Source of the DNA: Rhodospirillum sp.
GTDB lineage: Bacteria > Pseudomonadota > Alphaproteobacteria > Dongiales > Dongiaceae
Assembly (NCBI GenBank): GCA_013822765.1
Contig: PNKY01000015.1
Location: 50,099-114,098, forward strand
Reading direction: 5' to 3'
DNA length: 64,000 nucleotides
Positions 1 to 10,316 of the stretch are shown here, in pieces. Under the pieces are notes generated by a model, which saw nothing but the letters and a program-made list of their open reading frames with translations, made no database searches and was not told the origin of the DNA. Numbering within the stretch: position 1 is the stretch's first letter; every line of letters starts with the position of its first letter. Made by a program: the position numbers and the translations under genes.

Positions 1-191
1 CGGCGTTCGCCGGCTTCATCCTGGCGGATGGCGTGCTCGCCTATGTCGTGGGTGCCGGCCTGGTGCGGCGCTTCTATCGCCGGCACCAGCTGTGGGTGAC
101 GCGCGCGTCCGGCCTGCTGTTCATCGGCTTCGGGTTGAATGCGCTATGGCATTCGACCCTCGGACTATGGTCGTCCTGGCGCCGTACCTAG
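1..191 (+). CDS. LysE-family transporter, C-terminal part (5' truncated by window edge)
   Basis: Frame from nt 3 reads [56 protein letters not shown]..., ends TAG at 189-191; LysE-like C-terminal TM pattern. Confidence 0.55.
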   Translation, partial: AFAGFILADGVLAYVVGAGLVRRFYRRHQLWVTRASGLLFIGFGLNALWHSTLGLWSSWRRT

Positions 192-1642
192 CGCTGCAAC
201 ACCGACTTCAAGAAGCCCTGCACTTCGCCGCGCAGCCTGCCCGACTGCTGAAGCAATGCCTGGGCCGCGTTTGAGAGCTTGTCCGCGCTGGTGCCGGAAT
301 CGCTCGCCGCATTGCGCACGCCTTCTATGATGTCGGCGGTCGATTGCGTGCTCTGCGACATGCCCTGGGCGCTCTTGGCGATCTCCTGGGTGGCGCCGCC
401 CTGCAACTCGACTGCGTGAGTCATCTCGTCGGAGATCGACTTGATCTCGCGGATGGTGTTGGCGATGCTGTGGATCGCCTCGACCGCCTTGCCGGTCGCA
501 CCCTGGATCGCCGAAATCTGCGTGGAGATATCCTCGGTCGCGCGCGCTGTCTGCGTGGCGAGATTCTTGACTTCGGAGGCCACGACGGCGAAGCCCTTGC
601 CGGCTTCGCCGGCACGCGCCGCCTCGATCGTGGCGTTGAGTGCCAGCAGGTTGGTCTGACCTGCGATCTCGTTGATCAGCTGAATGATGTCGCCGATCTT
701 CTGAGCCGCGGTTGAAAGCTCCAGGACAGACTGGCTCGTTCCATCGGCCTGGGTCACCGCGCTGGCCGTGATGTCGGCTGACTTGCGCGCCTGGCCGAGG
801 ATCTCGGACACCGAAGCGCTCAGTTCCTGAGCGGCCTGGGTGATCATGCCGGCTTCGGAAAGTGTGGTTCGCGACGCCGTCTCGGCTTCGCCGGCGCCGA
901 TCGAGGATTGATGAGCCTGCCGCGTCATGGCTTCGGCGAGCTTCGCCGCTTGCTCGGACTTGGCTGTGACGTCATCAACCAGGGCGCCAACGGCGCGCTC
1001 GAATTCGGCGGCAATGCCGGTGCGCATCGCGTCACGTTCGTCCTTGGCCCGTGCTTGGGCCTCCTGCTCGTGCTGGCTTGCGATCCGCGCCGCTTCGGTT
1101 GCCTGGTTCGCCGCGATCAAGGTCTGTTCGGTGTTTGTCAAAGACTGCGTCAGATAGCGAGCGACCACGATCAGGACGCCTGCTTCGATCAGCACGATCA
1201 CCGCATGCAACACGACGCGACCAAGGGCACCTCCTCCGCCGAAGACCAGCGAAGGCAGGACAAAATTGAGGATCAGGTGGTGCAACGCGACCGTGACGGT
1301 TGCCGCGACGATCGGCCGCCAATCGCAGAATGCGACGACCATCGCGAGCGCGGCAAAGAAGTACATGTGGATGTCCATCTGCCACGGATGACCCTCCATG
1401 GCGCCCAGGATGCAAGAGACGGTCAGCATCATCGCGATGGACAGGAGCAGGCGCTGCGCGGCGCTGCTGCTCTGGAATGCCATAAAGCCTGCGAAGGCGG
1501 CAACTGCGGCCATGACGGCGCTCAGAATCCCGACTGACCCTCGAACCAACCACTCCAGTGCCACGACCAGCGGCAGGTGGGCCATAATGTAGAGACCCAT
1601 GAAGCGCGCAGTACGGACGCGCAGAACCTCAACCGCGTTCAT
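188..1642 (-). CDS. methyl-accepting chemotaxis protein with N-terminal multi-TM region
   Basis: Conserved MCP hairpin [38 protein letters not shown]; hydrophobic N-terminus. Confidence 0.95.
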   Translation of the reverse strand: MNAVEVLRVRTARFMGLYIMAHLPLVVALEWLVRGSVGILSAVMAAVAAFAGFMAFQSSSAAQRLLLSIAMMLTVSCILGAMEGHPWQMDIHMYFFAALAMVVAFCDWRPIVAATVTVALHHLILNFVLPSLVFGGGGALGRVVLHAVIVLIEAGVLIVVARYLTQSLTNTEQTLIAANQATEAARIASQHEQEAQARAKDERDAMRTGIAAEFERAVGALVDDVTAKSEQAAKLAEAMTRQAHQSSIGAGEAETASRTTLSEAGMITQAAQELSASVSEILGQARKSADITASAVTQADGTSQSVLELSTAAQKIGDIIQLINEIAGQTNLLALNATIEAARAGEAGKGFAVVASEVKNLATQTARATEDISTQISAIQGATGKAVEAIHSIANTIREIKSISDEMTHAVELQGGATQEIAKSAQGMSQSTQSTADIIEGVRNAASDSGTSADKLSNAAQALLQQSGRLRGEVQGFLKSVLQR

Positions 1643-2000
1643 CGATAGTTTCCTTCTTGGAGGGATTGAGACAGCCGATCAAGCCGTCGAAGCGCAAGAC
1701 CAGCCAGGCTCCGGAGCGATAGAGCCGCGCGACGAATTCAGGATCGTTGGACACGGCAATCATGCCGGTATCGGTCGTTGTCAGGGCGTTGCCGCCGGCC
1801 GCAGCGACAATTCGCAGAGCATCCGCGCCGGGCGCCACCACCGCGACGCGTTCGCCGGCCGCGGGCAAGACCTGCGGCGCCGCGATGCCCGCGAAACCGC
1901 AGGCCAGCAGAAGGCAGCAGGGCCAGAAGATGCTCAGTCGTTTCCCGGCAGTCACGCGTGCAACCTGGTGCAACGTTTCACAGAACGCCCAGGGCACCAT
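1629..2000 (-). CDS. small putative exported protein of unknown function
   Basis: 123 aa ORF with hydrophobic leader ([20 protein letters not shown]), overlaps the start of the MCP gene on the same strand. Confidence 0.5.
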   Translation of the reverse strand: MVPWAFCETLHQVARVTAGKRLSIFWPCCLLLACGFAGIAAPQVLPAAGERVAVVAPGADALRIVAAAGGNALTTTDTGMIAVSNDPEFVARLYRSGAWLVLRFDGLIGCLNPSKKETIDERG

Positions 2001-2063
2001 TTGTTAGCGATTTTGAGTAAAAGCTTGGTTAAGGACCCGGGGCCAGCTTCCAGCCCGCCACTG

Positions 2064-2936
2064 CTATTTGGTCCTAGCGGCGACGGCGCCCCGTCGTGTC
2101 GGCCAGACGACGACGGCCAGGCCGGCCAGAATGACCCCGCCGCCGGCGACCAGGGACGACCGCAACGGCTCTTCGAACCACATGACACCGGTTGCCACGC
2201 CAATCGGCGGCATCAGCAGCGTAAAGGGCAACAGCTGGTCGATGCGATTGCGCACCAGCAGCCGGTACCAAAGGATATAGCCGCCGGCGAAGCCGACCAG
2301 CGCGATGGTCACCAGCCCGATCCAATCTCCCGGGCTCGCGCTGGCGAGCCGGCCGAGCTGATCGCGCTCCAGCAGCAGGCTCGCGATCAGCACCTGGGGC
2401 CAGGCATGGCGCGCCATCGCCGCGTAGAAGGTGGCGCCGCTGTCGCGGCAGCGCAGCCGAATCAGGATCTGCGCCGCCGACCAGGTCAGCGACGCGATCG
2501 CGATCAAGACGACGCCGATCCACGAGTTCTTTTCGCCTGGCGCTCCGATCACGATCGCCACGCCCCCCAGCGCCACGGCGCAGCCGAGGCCGTTGCGCAG
2601 GTTCGGCCGGTCGATGCGTGCGACCCATGACATCAGGATCGCGAACGGCACGGTCAATTGCAGGAGCAAGGTGGAGGTACTTGCCGGCAGTATGCTGAGG
2701 CCGAGGGCGAGCAGGCCGCTCTGCACGCTGCCGCCGAGCGCGGCGATCAGCATCATCCAGCGGAACGGCGTGGTGCTGCGCGGCGCCAGCGGCGTCACGG
2801 TCAGGGCGATGATCGCATACACCATCGCGATGAAAAGCAGCGGTGGAAACGCCGCCACGAACGGCTTCATCGAGGTGAACCCAACGCCCCAGATCAGCTG
2901 GACCAGGACGGCGAGGGCGATGTCCTTCGCGGGCAT
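2064..2936 (-). CDS. DMT-superfamily (EamA) transporter
   Basis: 290 aa, repeated TM pattern, LIWGVGFTSMKPFVAAFPPLLF typical of EamA. Confidence 0.9.
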   Translation of the reverse strand: MPAKDIALAVLVQLIWGVGFTSMKPFVAAFPPLLFIAMVYAIIALTVTPLAPRSTTPFRWMMLIAALGGSVQSGLLALGLSILPASTSTLLLQLTVPFAILMSWVARIDRPNLRNGLGCAVALGGVAIVIGAPGEKNSWIGVVLIAIASLTWSAAQILIRLRCRDSGATFYAAMARHAWPQVLIASLLLERDQLGRLASASPGDWIGLVTIALVGFAGGYILWYRLLVRNRIDQLLPFTLLMPPIGVATGVMWFEEPLRSSLVAGGGVILAGLAVVVWPTRRGAVAARTK

Positions 2937-3118
2937 GAAGCGCTCGAGGCGGGAAAAGTTGTGGCGACAATGCCTCGCTGATCAACGCTGTGCAAGCAGC
3001 GCACGTTATTCACGTTATCCACAGGCGTTCGGCGCTTGTTCCTAGCGGTGCTAGGGGACTAGAGTCGCCGCCGTTCCGAGTCGGGGCGGATCGTGTCTTT
3101 TATCGGCGGAGTAGATTT

Positions 3119-3367
3119 ATGGCGGATGCTGGTGGCATTGCGGCGGACCGACTGAAGTCCTTCATCGAGCGCATCGAGCGCCTGGAGGAGGAGAAGGCGG
3201 CCATCGCGGGAGATATCCGCGAGGTCTATTCCGAGGCCAAATCGACCGGCTTCGAGACCAAGATCATGCGCCAGGTCGTGCGCCTGCGCAAAATGGAGGC
3301 CCATGATCGCGAGGAGCAGGAGCAGCTCCTGGATCTCTACAAGCGCGCCGTCGGCCTGGTGGGATGA
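3119..3367 (+). CDS. DUF2312 / GapR-like nucleoid-associated protein
   Basis: 82 aa MADAGGIAADRLKSFIERIERLEEEKAAIAGDIREVYSEAKSTGFETKIMRQVVRLRKM..., typical DUF2312 sequence. Confidence 0.93.
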   Translation: MADAGGIAADRLKSFIERIERLEEEKAAIAGDIREVYSEAKSTGFETKIMRQVVRLRKMEAHDREEQEQLLDLYKRAVGLVG

Positions 3368-3452
3368 CGGGACCCAGGTCCCATCAAGAGCCAGCCATTG
3401 AAATTCGCTCGGGGGGACCTGACACACCGGGCGCGGATGCTATGATGCCGCC

Positions 3453-3923
3453 ATGGACGGCCTTGGCGGCATCAAGCTCATCCAAGCCTCGGAGTTGAAT
3501 TCCGAGATCGTGCGCGGCGCTGTCGATTACTGGCAGGGCAAGCGCACCGGCGCCGCGCCGCCGTTGACCGATTCGCTCGATCCCCTGGAAGTGCCGCGCC
3601 TGCTTCCGCACCTGATGCTCAAGGACGTACGGCGCGATCCGTGGGACTTCCGCTATCGCGTGGTTGGCACCACCGTGCGCGAGCATTCGCGCCACAACTG
3701 GACCGGAAAATGGATGTCGGAGGTCGACGGCCAGGGCGCGAGCTCGACCGTGTTCCGCGTCATGCGTTGGGTCAGCGAGGGGCGGCAGCCGGCGATCTTC
3801 CGCCCGCCGTATGTCGGCCCGCACAAGGAGTTCAAGTACTGCGAGGCCGCGGTGATGCCCTGGTGCAACCGCGAGGGGCTGGTCAACCGCGTGCTGGTCG
3901 CGGTGGATTTCCTGATGGGCTAG
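3453..3923 (+). CDS. PAS-domain (PAS_5-type) protein, copy 1
   Basis: 156 aa; LLPHLMLKDVRRDPWDFRYRVVGTTVREHSRHNWTGKW; closely similar to the next gene. Confidence 0.8.
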   Translation: MDGLGGIKLIQASELNSEIVRGAVDYWQGKRTGAAPPLTDSLDPLEVPRLLPHLMLKDVRRDPWDFRYRVVGTTVREHSRHNWTGKWMSEVDGQGASSTVFRVMRWVSEGRQPAIFRPPYVGPHKEFKYCEAAVMPWCNREGLVNRVLVAVDFLMG

Positions 3924-3925
3924 CC

Positions 3926-4396
3926 GTGGGCGACCTTGACGGTATCAAGCTCATTGGGGTGTCGGAGCTGAATTCTGCCGCCGTCCGCGCCGCCTTCGAA
4001 TACTGGCAGAGCAAGTGCGCGGCGGACGGGCTGCCTGCCAGCCGGACGCTCGACCCGCTCGACATGCCGCGGCTTCTGCCTCATCTGCTGCTCAAGGATG
4101 TGCGCCGCGATCCGTGGGATTTCCGCTACCGCGTCGTCGGCACGCTCGTGCGCGAGCATTCGCGGCATGATTGGACCGGCAAGTGGATGTCCGAGATCGA
4201 CGGCCAGGGCTCCGGCTCCATCCTGTTTCGGGTCACTCAATGGGTGGCCGAGGAAGCCAGGCCGGCGATCTATCGCCCGCCCTATGTCGGGCCGCACAAG
4301 GAATTCAAGCATTGCGAGGCTGCGCTCATGCCGTGGGTCGATGCCAGCGGTCGGACCGACCGCGTGCTGGTCGCCGCGGACTTCCTGACAAGCTAG
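3926..4396 (+). CDS. PAS-domain (PAS_5-type) protein, copy 2
   Basis: GTG start 2 nt after the preceding stop; identical length (157 codons) and strong similarity to copy 1. Confidence 0.75.
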   Translation: MGDLDGIKLIGVSELNSAAVRAAFEYWQSKCAADGLPASRTLDPLDMPRLLPHLLLKDVRRDPWDFRYRVVGTLVREHSRHDWTGKWMSEIDGQGSGSILFRVTQWVAEEARPAIYRPPYVGPHKEFKHCEAALMPWVDASGRTDRVLVAADFLTS

Positions 4397-5385
4397 CTAG
4401 ACCCGCGGTCCCGCGTGGTGGCAGGCGACATGGTGCGTCGAGCTGGCCGGCAGCAAATCGGGCATGATCTGGGCGCAAATCTCGGTCGCGCGCGGGCAGC
4501 GGGTGCGGAACGGACAGCCCGACGGCGGATTGAGCGGCGAGGGCAGGTCGCCCTTCAGCACGATGCGATCCTTCTGTTTCTCCAGATCGGGATCGGGAAT
4601 CGGCACCGCGGAGTTCAGCGCCTGGGTGTAGGGGTGCAGCGGGTTGGCATAGATCGAATCGCGGTCCGCGATCTCCATCACCTTGCCGAGATAGAGCACC
4701 ATGATCCGGTGGCTGATGTGCCGCACGACGCTCAAGTTGTGCGAGATGAAGATGAGCGACATGCCCATCTCGTGCTGCAGATCCATCAGCAGATTGACGA
4801 TCTGCGCCTGGATCGAGACGTCGAGGGCGGAGACCGGCTCGTCGCACACGATCATGCGCGGGCTGTTGATCATGGCGCGCGCGATGCCGATGCGCTGGGC
4901 CTGGCCGCCGGAGAATTCGTGCGGATAGCGGTTGATCTGGTTCGGCAGCAACCCGACCTTGGCCATCATCTGGCGCACGCGATCCTTGACCTGTGCGCTC
5001 GTGAGGTTCGGATTGAAGACGGTCAGCGGCTCGGCGATGATCTGGCCCACCGTCATGCGCGGATTGAGCGAGGCGAGCGGGTCCTGGAAGATGATCTGCA
5101 TATCGCGCCGCTTCTGCTGCATCTCGTTGTGCTCGAGCGCATGCAGGTCCTCGCCCAGCCACACCACGCGGCCGGCGGTCGCGGGCAGCAGGCGCAGCAC
5201 GGCGCGGCCGAGCGTGGACTTGCCGCAGCCGGATTCGCCCACCAGGCCCAGCGTCTCGCCGGGCTTCAAGTCGAAGGTGACGCCGTCGACCGCCTTCACC
5301 ACCGCGGTCGGCCCGCCAAACAGGCCCTTGCGCGTGACGTCGAAATGGACCTTCAGGTCCTGGACCGAGAGGAGGGGGGCGGTGT

Positions 5386-5389
<4 letters not shown>
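4397..5389 (-). CDS. oligopeptide/dipeptide ABC transporter ATP-binding protein (OppF/DppF type)
   Basis: Walker A GESGCGKSTLGRA, signature FSGGQAQRIGIARA, C-terminal PSGCPFRTRCPRA oligopeptide domain. Confidence 0.95.
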
Positions 5390-6351
<962 letters not shown>

Positions 6352-6364
6352 GCGGCGCGGGTCC

Positions 6365-7258
6365 TCAGCGGTCCTTGGGGTCGAGGGCATCGCGCAGCCC
6401 GTCGCCGATGAAATTGAGACAGAGCAGCGTGACGGCCAGGATGCCGCCGGTACCGATGATGGCCCAGGGCGCGATCTCCATCACCACCGCCGCCTCGCTG
6501 ACCAGGGTGCCCCAGCTCGAATCCGGCTCCTGCACGCCCATGCCGAGGAAGCTGATGAAGCTCTCGGTCAGGATGACGCTGGGCACGGTCAGCGTCACGT
6601 AGACGACCACCGGCCCCAGGCAGTTCGGGATGATGTGGCGCGTGATGATGCGCCACTTGGAGACGCCGCTTGCCTCCGCCGCTTCGATGAACTCGCGCCG
6701 GCGGATCGAGATGGTCTGGCCGCGCACGATGCGCGCCATGTCGAGCCAGCTGACTGCGCCGATCGCGACATAGATCAGGGTGATGAACTTCCCGACCACC
6801 ACCGTCAGCATGATGACGAAGAAAATGAAGGGGATCGAGTAGAGGATGTCGACGATCCGCATCATGAGGCCGTCGGCCCTGCCGCCGATGAAGCCGGCGG
6901 TGGCGCCCCAGATGACGCCGATGACCAGGCTGACCAGCGTGGCGGTGAAGCCGACCAGCAGCGAGACCTGGCCGCCATACAGCGTGCGGACGAACAGGTC
7001 GCGGCTGTTGCCATCGGTGCCGAGCAGGTAGCCCAGCTCCATATTGGGAGCGCTCCAGCTGGGAAGGTCCCAGTTGATCTTGTCCGGCGCCCGCAGCCCG
7101 AGATAGGGCACGACGTAGCAGGCAAAGACGATGAGCAGGAAAACGACGAGGCCGGTGACGGCGGCCTTGTTGCGGAGGAAGCGGTGCCGCGCATCGGCCC
7201 ACAGGCTGCGGCCTTTGACTTCCTGAACGGCTCCGACCGAGATGTCTGCGACTGCCAT
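6365..7258 (-). CDS. oligopeptide ABC transporter permease (OppC type)
   Basis: EAAEASGVSKWRIITRHIIPNCLGPVVVYVTL inner-membrane component motif; operon context. Confidence 0.95.
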   Translation of the reverse strand: MAVADISVGAVQEVKGRSLWADARHRFLRNKAAVTGLVVFLLIVFACYVVPYLGLRAPDKINWDLPSWSAPNMELGYLLGTDGNSRDLFVRTLYGGQVSLLVGFTATLVSLVIGVIWGATAGFIGGRADGLMMRIVDILYSIPFIFFVIMLTVVVGKFITLIYVAIGAVSWLDMARIVRGQTISIRRREFIEAAEASGVSKWRIITRHIIPNCLGPVVVYVTLTVPSVILTESFISFLGMGVQEPDSSWGTLVSEAAVVMEIAPWAIIGTGGILAVTLLCLNFIGDGLRDALDPKDR

Positions 7259-7266
7259 GGCTTACC

Positions 7267-8184
7267 TCAATCGTACCGGACCTTGGGGTCCAACACGCCG
7301 TACAACAGGTCGGCGATCAGATTGCACACGATGATGAGCACGCCATAGAACACGGTGACGCCCATCACCAGGGTATAGTCGCGGTTGAGCGAGCCCTGCA
7401 CGAAATAGCGGCCGATCCCCGGGATGGAGAAGATTTGCTCCACCACCACCGAGCCGGTGATGATGTTGGCGATGGCGGGGCCCATGTAGGACACGACCGG
7501 CAAGAGGGCGGCGCGGATCGCGTGGCGCGTGATGGTGAGGTGCGCCGGCAGACCCTTGGCGCGCGCCGTGCGCACGAAGTTGCTGCTCAGCACTTCGATC
7601 ATGCTGGCGCGGGTCAGGCGCGCGATCGCGGCGATCTGCGGCAGGCAGAGCGCGATCACCGGCAGCACGTAGTTGGAGGGCTTCCCCCAGCCGCCGACCG
7701 GCAGCAGCTGTAGCTGCATGCCGATGACAAGGGTCATGATCGGCGCCACCACGAAATTCGGGACCGCGATGCCGACCATCGAGACCGACATCGTGGCGTA
7801 GTCGACCCAGCTGTTCTGGCGCAGCGCGGCCCAGATGCCGAGGGTGAGGCCTAGCACCAGCGCCACCAAGATGGCGATGCCGCCGAGCTGCAGCGAGACC
7901 GGGAAGCCGCCGAAGATCAGCTCGGCGACGGAAAAGTCCTTGTATTTGAAAGACGGGCCGAAATCGCCGTGGAGGAGGCCGTTCAGATAGCGCAGGAACT
8001 GCATCCACAGCGGCTCGTCCAGGTGATAGGCCTTCATCAGGTTGGCCTCGACCTCCGGCGGCACCACGCGCTCGCGCGCGAACGGCCCGCCCGGAGCCAG
8101 GCGCATCATGAAGAATGTGCCGGCGATGATGATGAACAACGTGGGAATGGCGCCGCCCAGGCGGCGGAACAAGTAGTTCAGCAC
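7267..8184 (-). CDS. oligopeptide ABC transporter permease (OppB type)
   Basis: MLNYLFRRLGGAIPTLFIIIAGTFFMMRLAPGGPFARER; RTARAKGLPAHLTITRHAIRAALLPVVSY. Confidence 0.95.
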   Translation of the reverse strand: MLNYLFRRLGGAIPTLFIIIAGTFFMMRLAPGGPFARERVVPPEVEANLMKAYHLDEPLWMQFLRYLNGLLHGDFGPSFKYKDFSVAELIFGGFPVSLQLGGIAILVALVLGLTLGIWAALRQNSWVDYATMSVSMVGIAVPNFVVAPIMTLVIGMQLQLLPVGGWGKPSNYVLPVIALCLPQIAAIARLTRASMIEVLSSNFVRTARAKGLPAHLTITRHAIRAALLPVVSYMGPAIANIITGSVVVEQIFSIPGIGRYFVQGSLNRDYTLVMGVTVFYGVLIIVCNLIADLLYGVLDPKVRYD

Positions 8185-8247
8185 GGATCGATCCTCCGGA
8201 TTGCGATGCGCCTGTGCTGGAGGCGGTACGGAATCCCCAAAGACAAC

Positions 8248-8280
8248 GACCGGCAGCGTTGGTAACGCTGCCGGTCGTTT
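8248..8280. other. strong intercistronic hairpin between oppA-like and oppB-like genes
   Basis: Inverted repeat aacgaccggcagcg-ttggtaa-cgctgccggtcgtt; the TTTTT run is on the + strand side. Confidence 0.6.
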
Positions 8281-8295
8281 TTCACGACATGCCGA

Positions 8296-10005
8296 CTACT
8301 GGATCGACATGTATCGGCCGAGATGGAAGTCCAGGTTGTTATAGGCCCAACCCGCAACCTTCTTCGAGACCATGTGCTTGGTCTTGTAGTGCAGGATCGG
8401 GATGATCGGCAGATCGCCCAGGAAGATCTGCTCGGCCTTTTCGAGGCTGGCCATGCGGGCCTTCGGATCGGTGATGCCGAAGGAGTCCTTCACCAGCTTG
8501 TCGAACTCGGCGTTGTTGTAGCCGGCATCGTTGCGCACGCCGGCGTCCGAGAGGAACAGGTCGAGGAAGGTGATTGGGTCAGCATAGTCGCCGATCCAGG
8601 CGGCACGCGCGACGTCGAACGCCTTGTTGTCGCGGGTGTCGAGATAGACCTGCCACTCCTGGTTATTCAGGGTGGCATCGACACCGACCTGCTTCCACAT
8701 GTCCTGGACCGCGATCGCGATCTTCTTGTGGTTCTCGCTGGTGTTGTAGAGGATCTCCAGCTTCAGCGGCTTTTCCGGAGTGAAGCCGGCGCCGGCCAGC
8801 AGCTCCTTCGCCTTGGCGACGCGGTCCGCCATCGGCATGTCCTTGAAGGAGACGTACTGCGTGTTGTAGTCCGGGGTTCCCGGGGGCACCCACGAGTAGG
8901 CCGGCAGGAAGCTGCCCTGCGTGACCTTGTCGGCGATCGCCTCGCGGTCGATGGCCAGGGCCAGCGCCTCGCGCACTTCCTTCTTGGCGCCGTTCTCACG
9001 TGTCTCGTTGATCACGTAGTAGTAGGTGCCGAGATAGGGCTTCGCCTCGTACTCGTCCTTCAGGTTGGATTCGATGAAACCGATCTGGTCGGACGGCACT
9101 TCATAGGTGACCTGCAACTCGCCGTTGCGATAGCGCTTGAACTCCTCGGAGATGTCCTCGGTCGGATAGTAGACGATCTTCTCGAGCTTCACGTTCGCGG
9201 CGTCGTAGTAGTTCGGGTTCTTCACCAGCGTGATCGAAGCCTGCGGGGTCCACTCCTGCATCGTGAACGCGCCGTTGCCGACGATATTGCCCGGCTTGGT
9301 CCAGTCCTGGCCGAACTTGTCGATGGTCGCCTTGTGCACCGGCAGGAAGGTGTTGTGGCGGATGAGGCCGAGGAAATACGGCGCCGATTTCACGAGTTCG
9401 ATCTTCAGGGTCTTGTCGTCGACGGCGGTCACGCCGAGCTTGGTGAGGTCTTTCTCCTCGCCCTTGCGGATCTGCTCGGCATTGAGGATCGGGTCGGCGA
9501 TCGGCGCATAGTCGGCCGCAATCGCGGGATCGACCAGGCGCTGGAAGGAATAGGCGAAGTCGGCGGCGGTCACCGGATCGCCGTTCGACCACTTCGAATC
9601 GCGCAGATGGAAGGTGTAGGTCTTGCCGTCGTCGCTGACTTCCCACTTCTCGGCGACGCCGGGCGTGACCTGGCCGTCGGGCGTGTAGGTGGTGAGGCCT
9701 TCGAATATTTCGTACTGAATGTTCGCCTCGGTGACGCCGGTCGACTTCTGCGGATCCATCGTCTCCGGTTCGGCGCCGTTGCCGCGATGCAGGACCTGCT
9801 CGGCCGCCGGAGCGGCGGGCGTTGCAGCGGCCTGCTGCGTCTCCGTCGTTGCTGGAGCGGCGGCGGGCTGCTCGGTGGTAGCGGGCGCTGCCGGCTGCTC
9901 GGTCTGCGCCGCCTCTTGAGTCGGCGCAGGTTGGTTGTTCTGATAGATGAAATAGCCAGCCACGATCACGACGACCGCGGCTATGGCGATCCAAACCTTC
10001 TTCAT
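8296..10005 (-). CDS. peptide ABC transporter substrate-binding protein (SBP family 5, OppA type)
   Basis: RGNGAEPETMDPQKSTGVTEANIQYEIFEGLTTY...; SBP_bac_5 pattern; N-terminal TM plus Ala/Pro/Thr-rich linker. Confidence 0.95.
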   Translation of the reverse strand: MKKVWIAIAAVVVIVAGYFIYQNNQPAPTQEAAQTEQPAAPATTEQPAAAPATTETQQAAATPAAPAAEQVLHRGNGAEPETMDPQKSTGVTEANIQYEIFEGLTTYTPDGQVTPGVAEKWEVSDDGKTYTFHLRDSKWSNGDPVTAADFAYSFQRLVDPAIAADYAPIADPILNAEQIRKGEEKDLTKLGVTAVDDKTLKIELVKSAPYFLGLIRHNTFLPVHKATIDKFGQDWTKPGNIVGNGAFTMQEWTPQASITLVKNPNYYDAANVKLEKIVYYPTEDISEEFKRYRNGELQVTYEVPSDQIGFIESNLKDEYEAKPYLGTYYYVINETRENGAKKEVREALALAIDREAIADKVTQGSFLPAYSWVPPGTPDYNTQYVSFKDMPMADRVAKAKELLAGAGFTPEKPLKLEILYNTSENHKKIAIAVQDMWKQVGVDATLNNQEWQVYLDTRDNKAFDVARAAWIGDYADPITFLDLFLSDAGVRNDAGYNNAEFDKLVKDSFGITDPKARMASLEKAEQIFLGDLPIIPILHYKTKHMVSKKVAGWAYNNLDFHLGRYMSIQ

Positions 10006-10316
10006 GGTGTACTCCCCTAACTTCGCAGTGAGCGTTCGCGCGCCGACGTTTGTTTGTGTTGCTTGGGCCTCCGGCCGGCGCGCGGACTTGGGCCGATATT
10101 CCCCGATTGGTTCGATTGTTTCAATGAGATTAAGTCAGAATAGTTCAACAATTCCGCGCCTTTCCGTGACTTAGAACCGTTCGCCTTTCGTATCCCAAGG
10201 CCGCTGAATTCCACCACAAAAGGCGCTCTGCCCAGTCGAATTGCCGGGCTTCGCCACCGCCAGGGCGGCGCTTCGCCGGGCTGGCGGCAAATCCGTCGGA
10301 ACCTGCGACGCTCGCC

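Noticed and set aside
10200-10316. GC-rich partial dyad (ttgccgggcttcgccaccgcc...gcggcgcttcgccgggctggcggcaa) between oppA-like gene and indolepyruvate oxidoreductase
   Set aside because: Symmetry is imperfect and there is no T-run; may be a terminator or repeat remnant but not well enough supported
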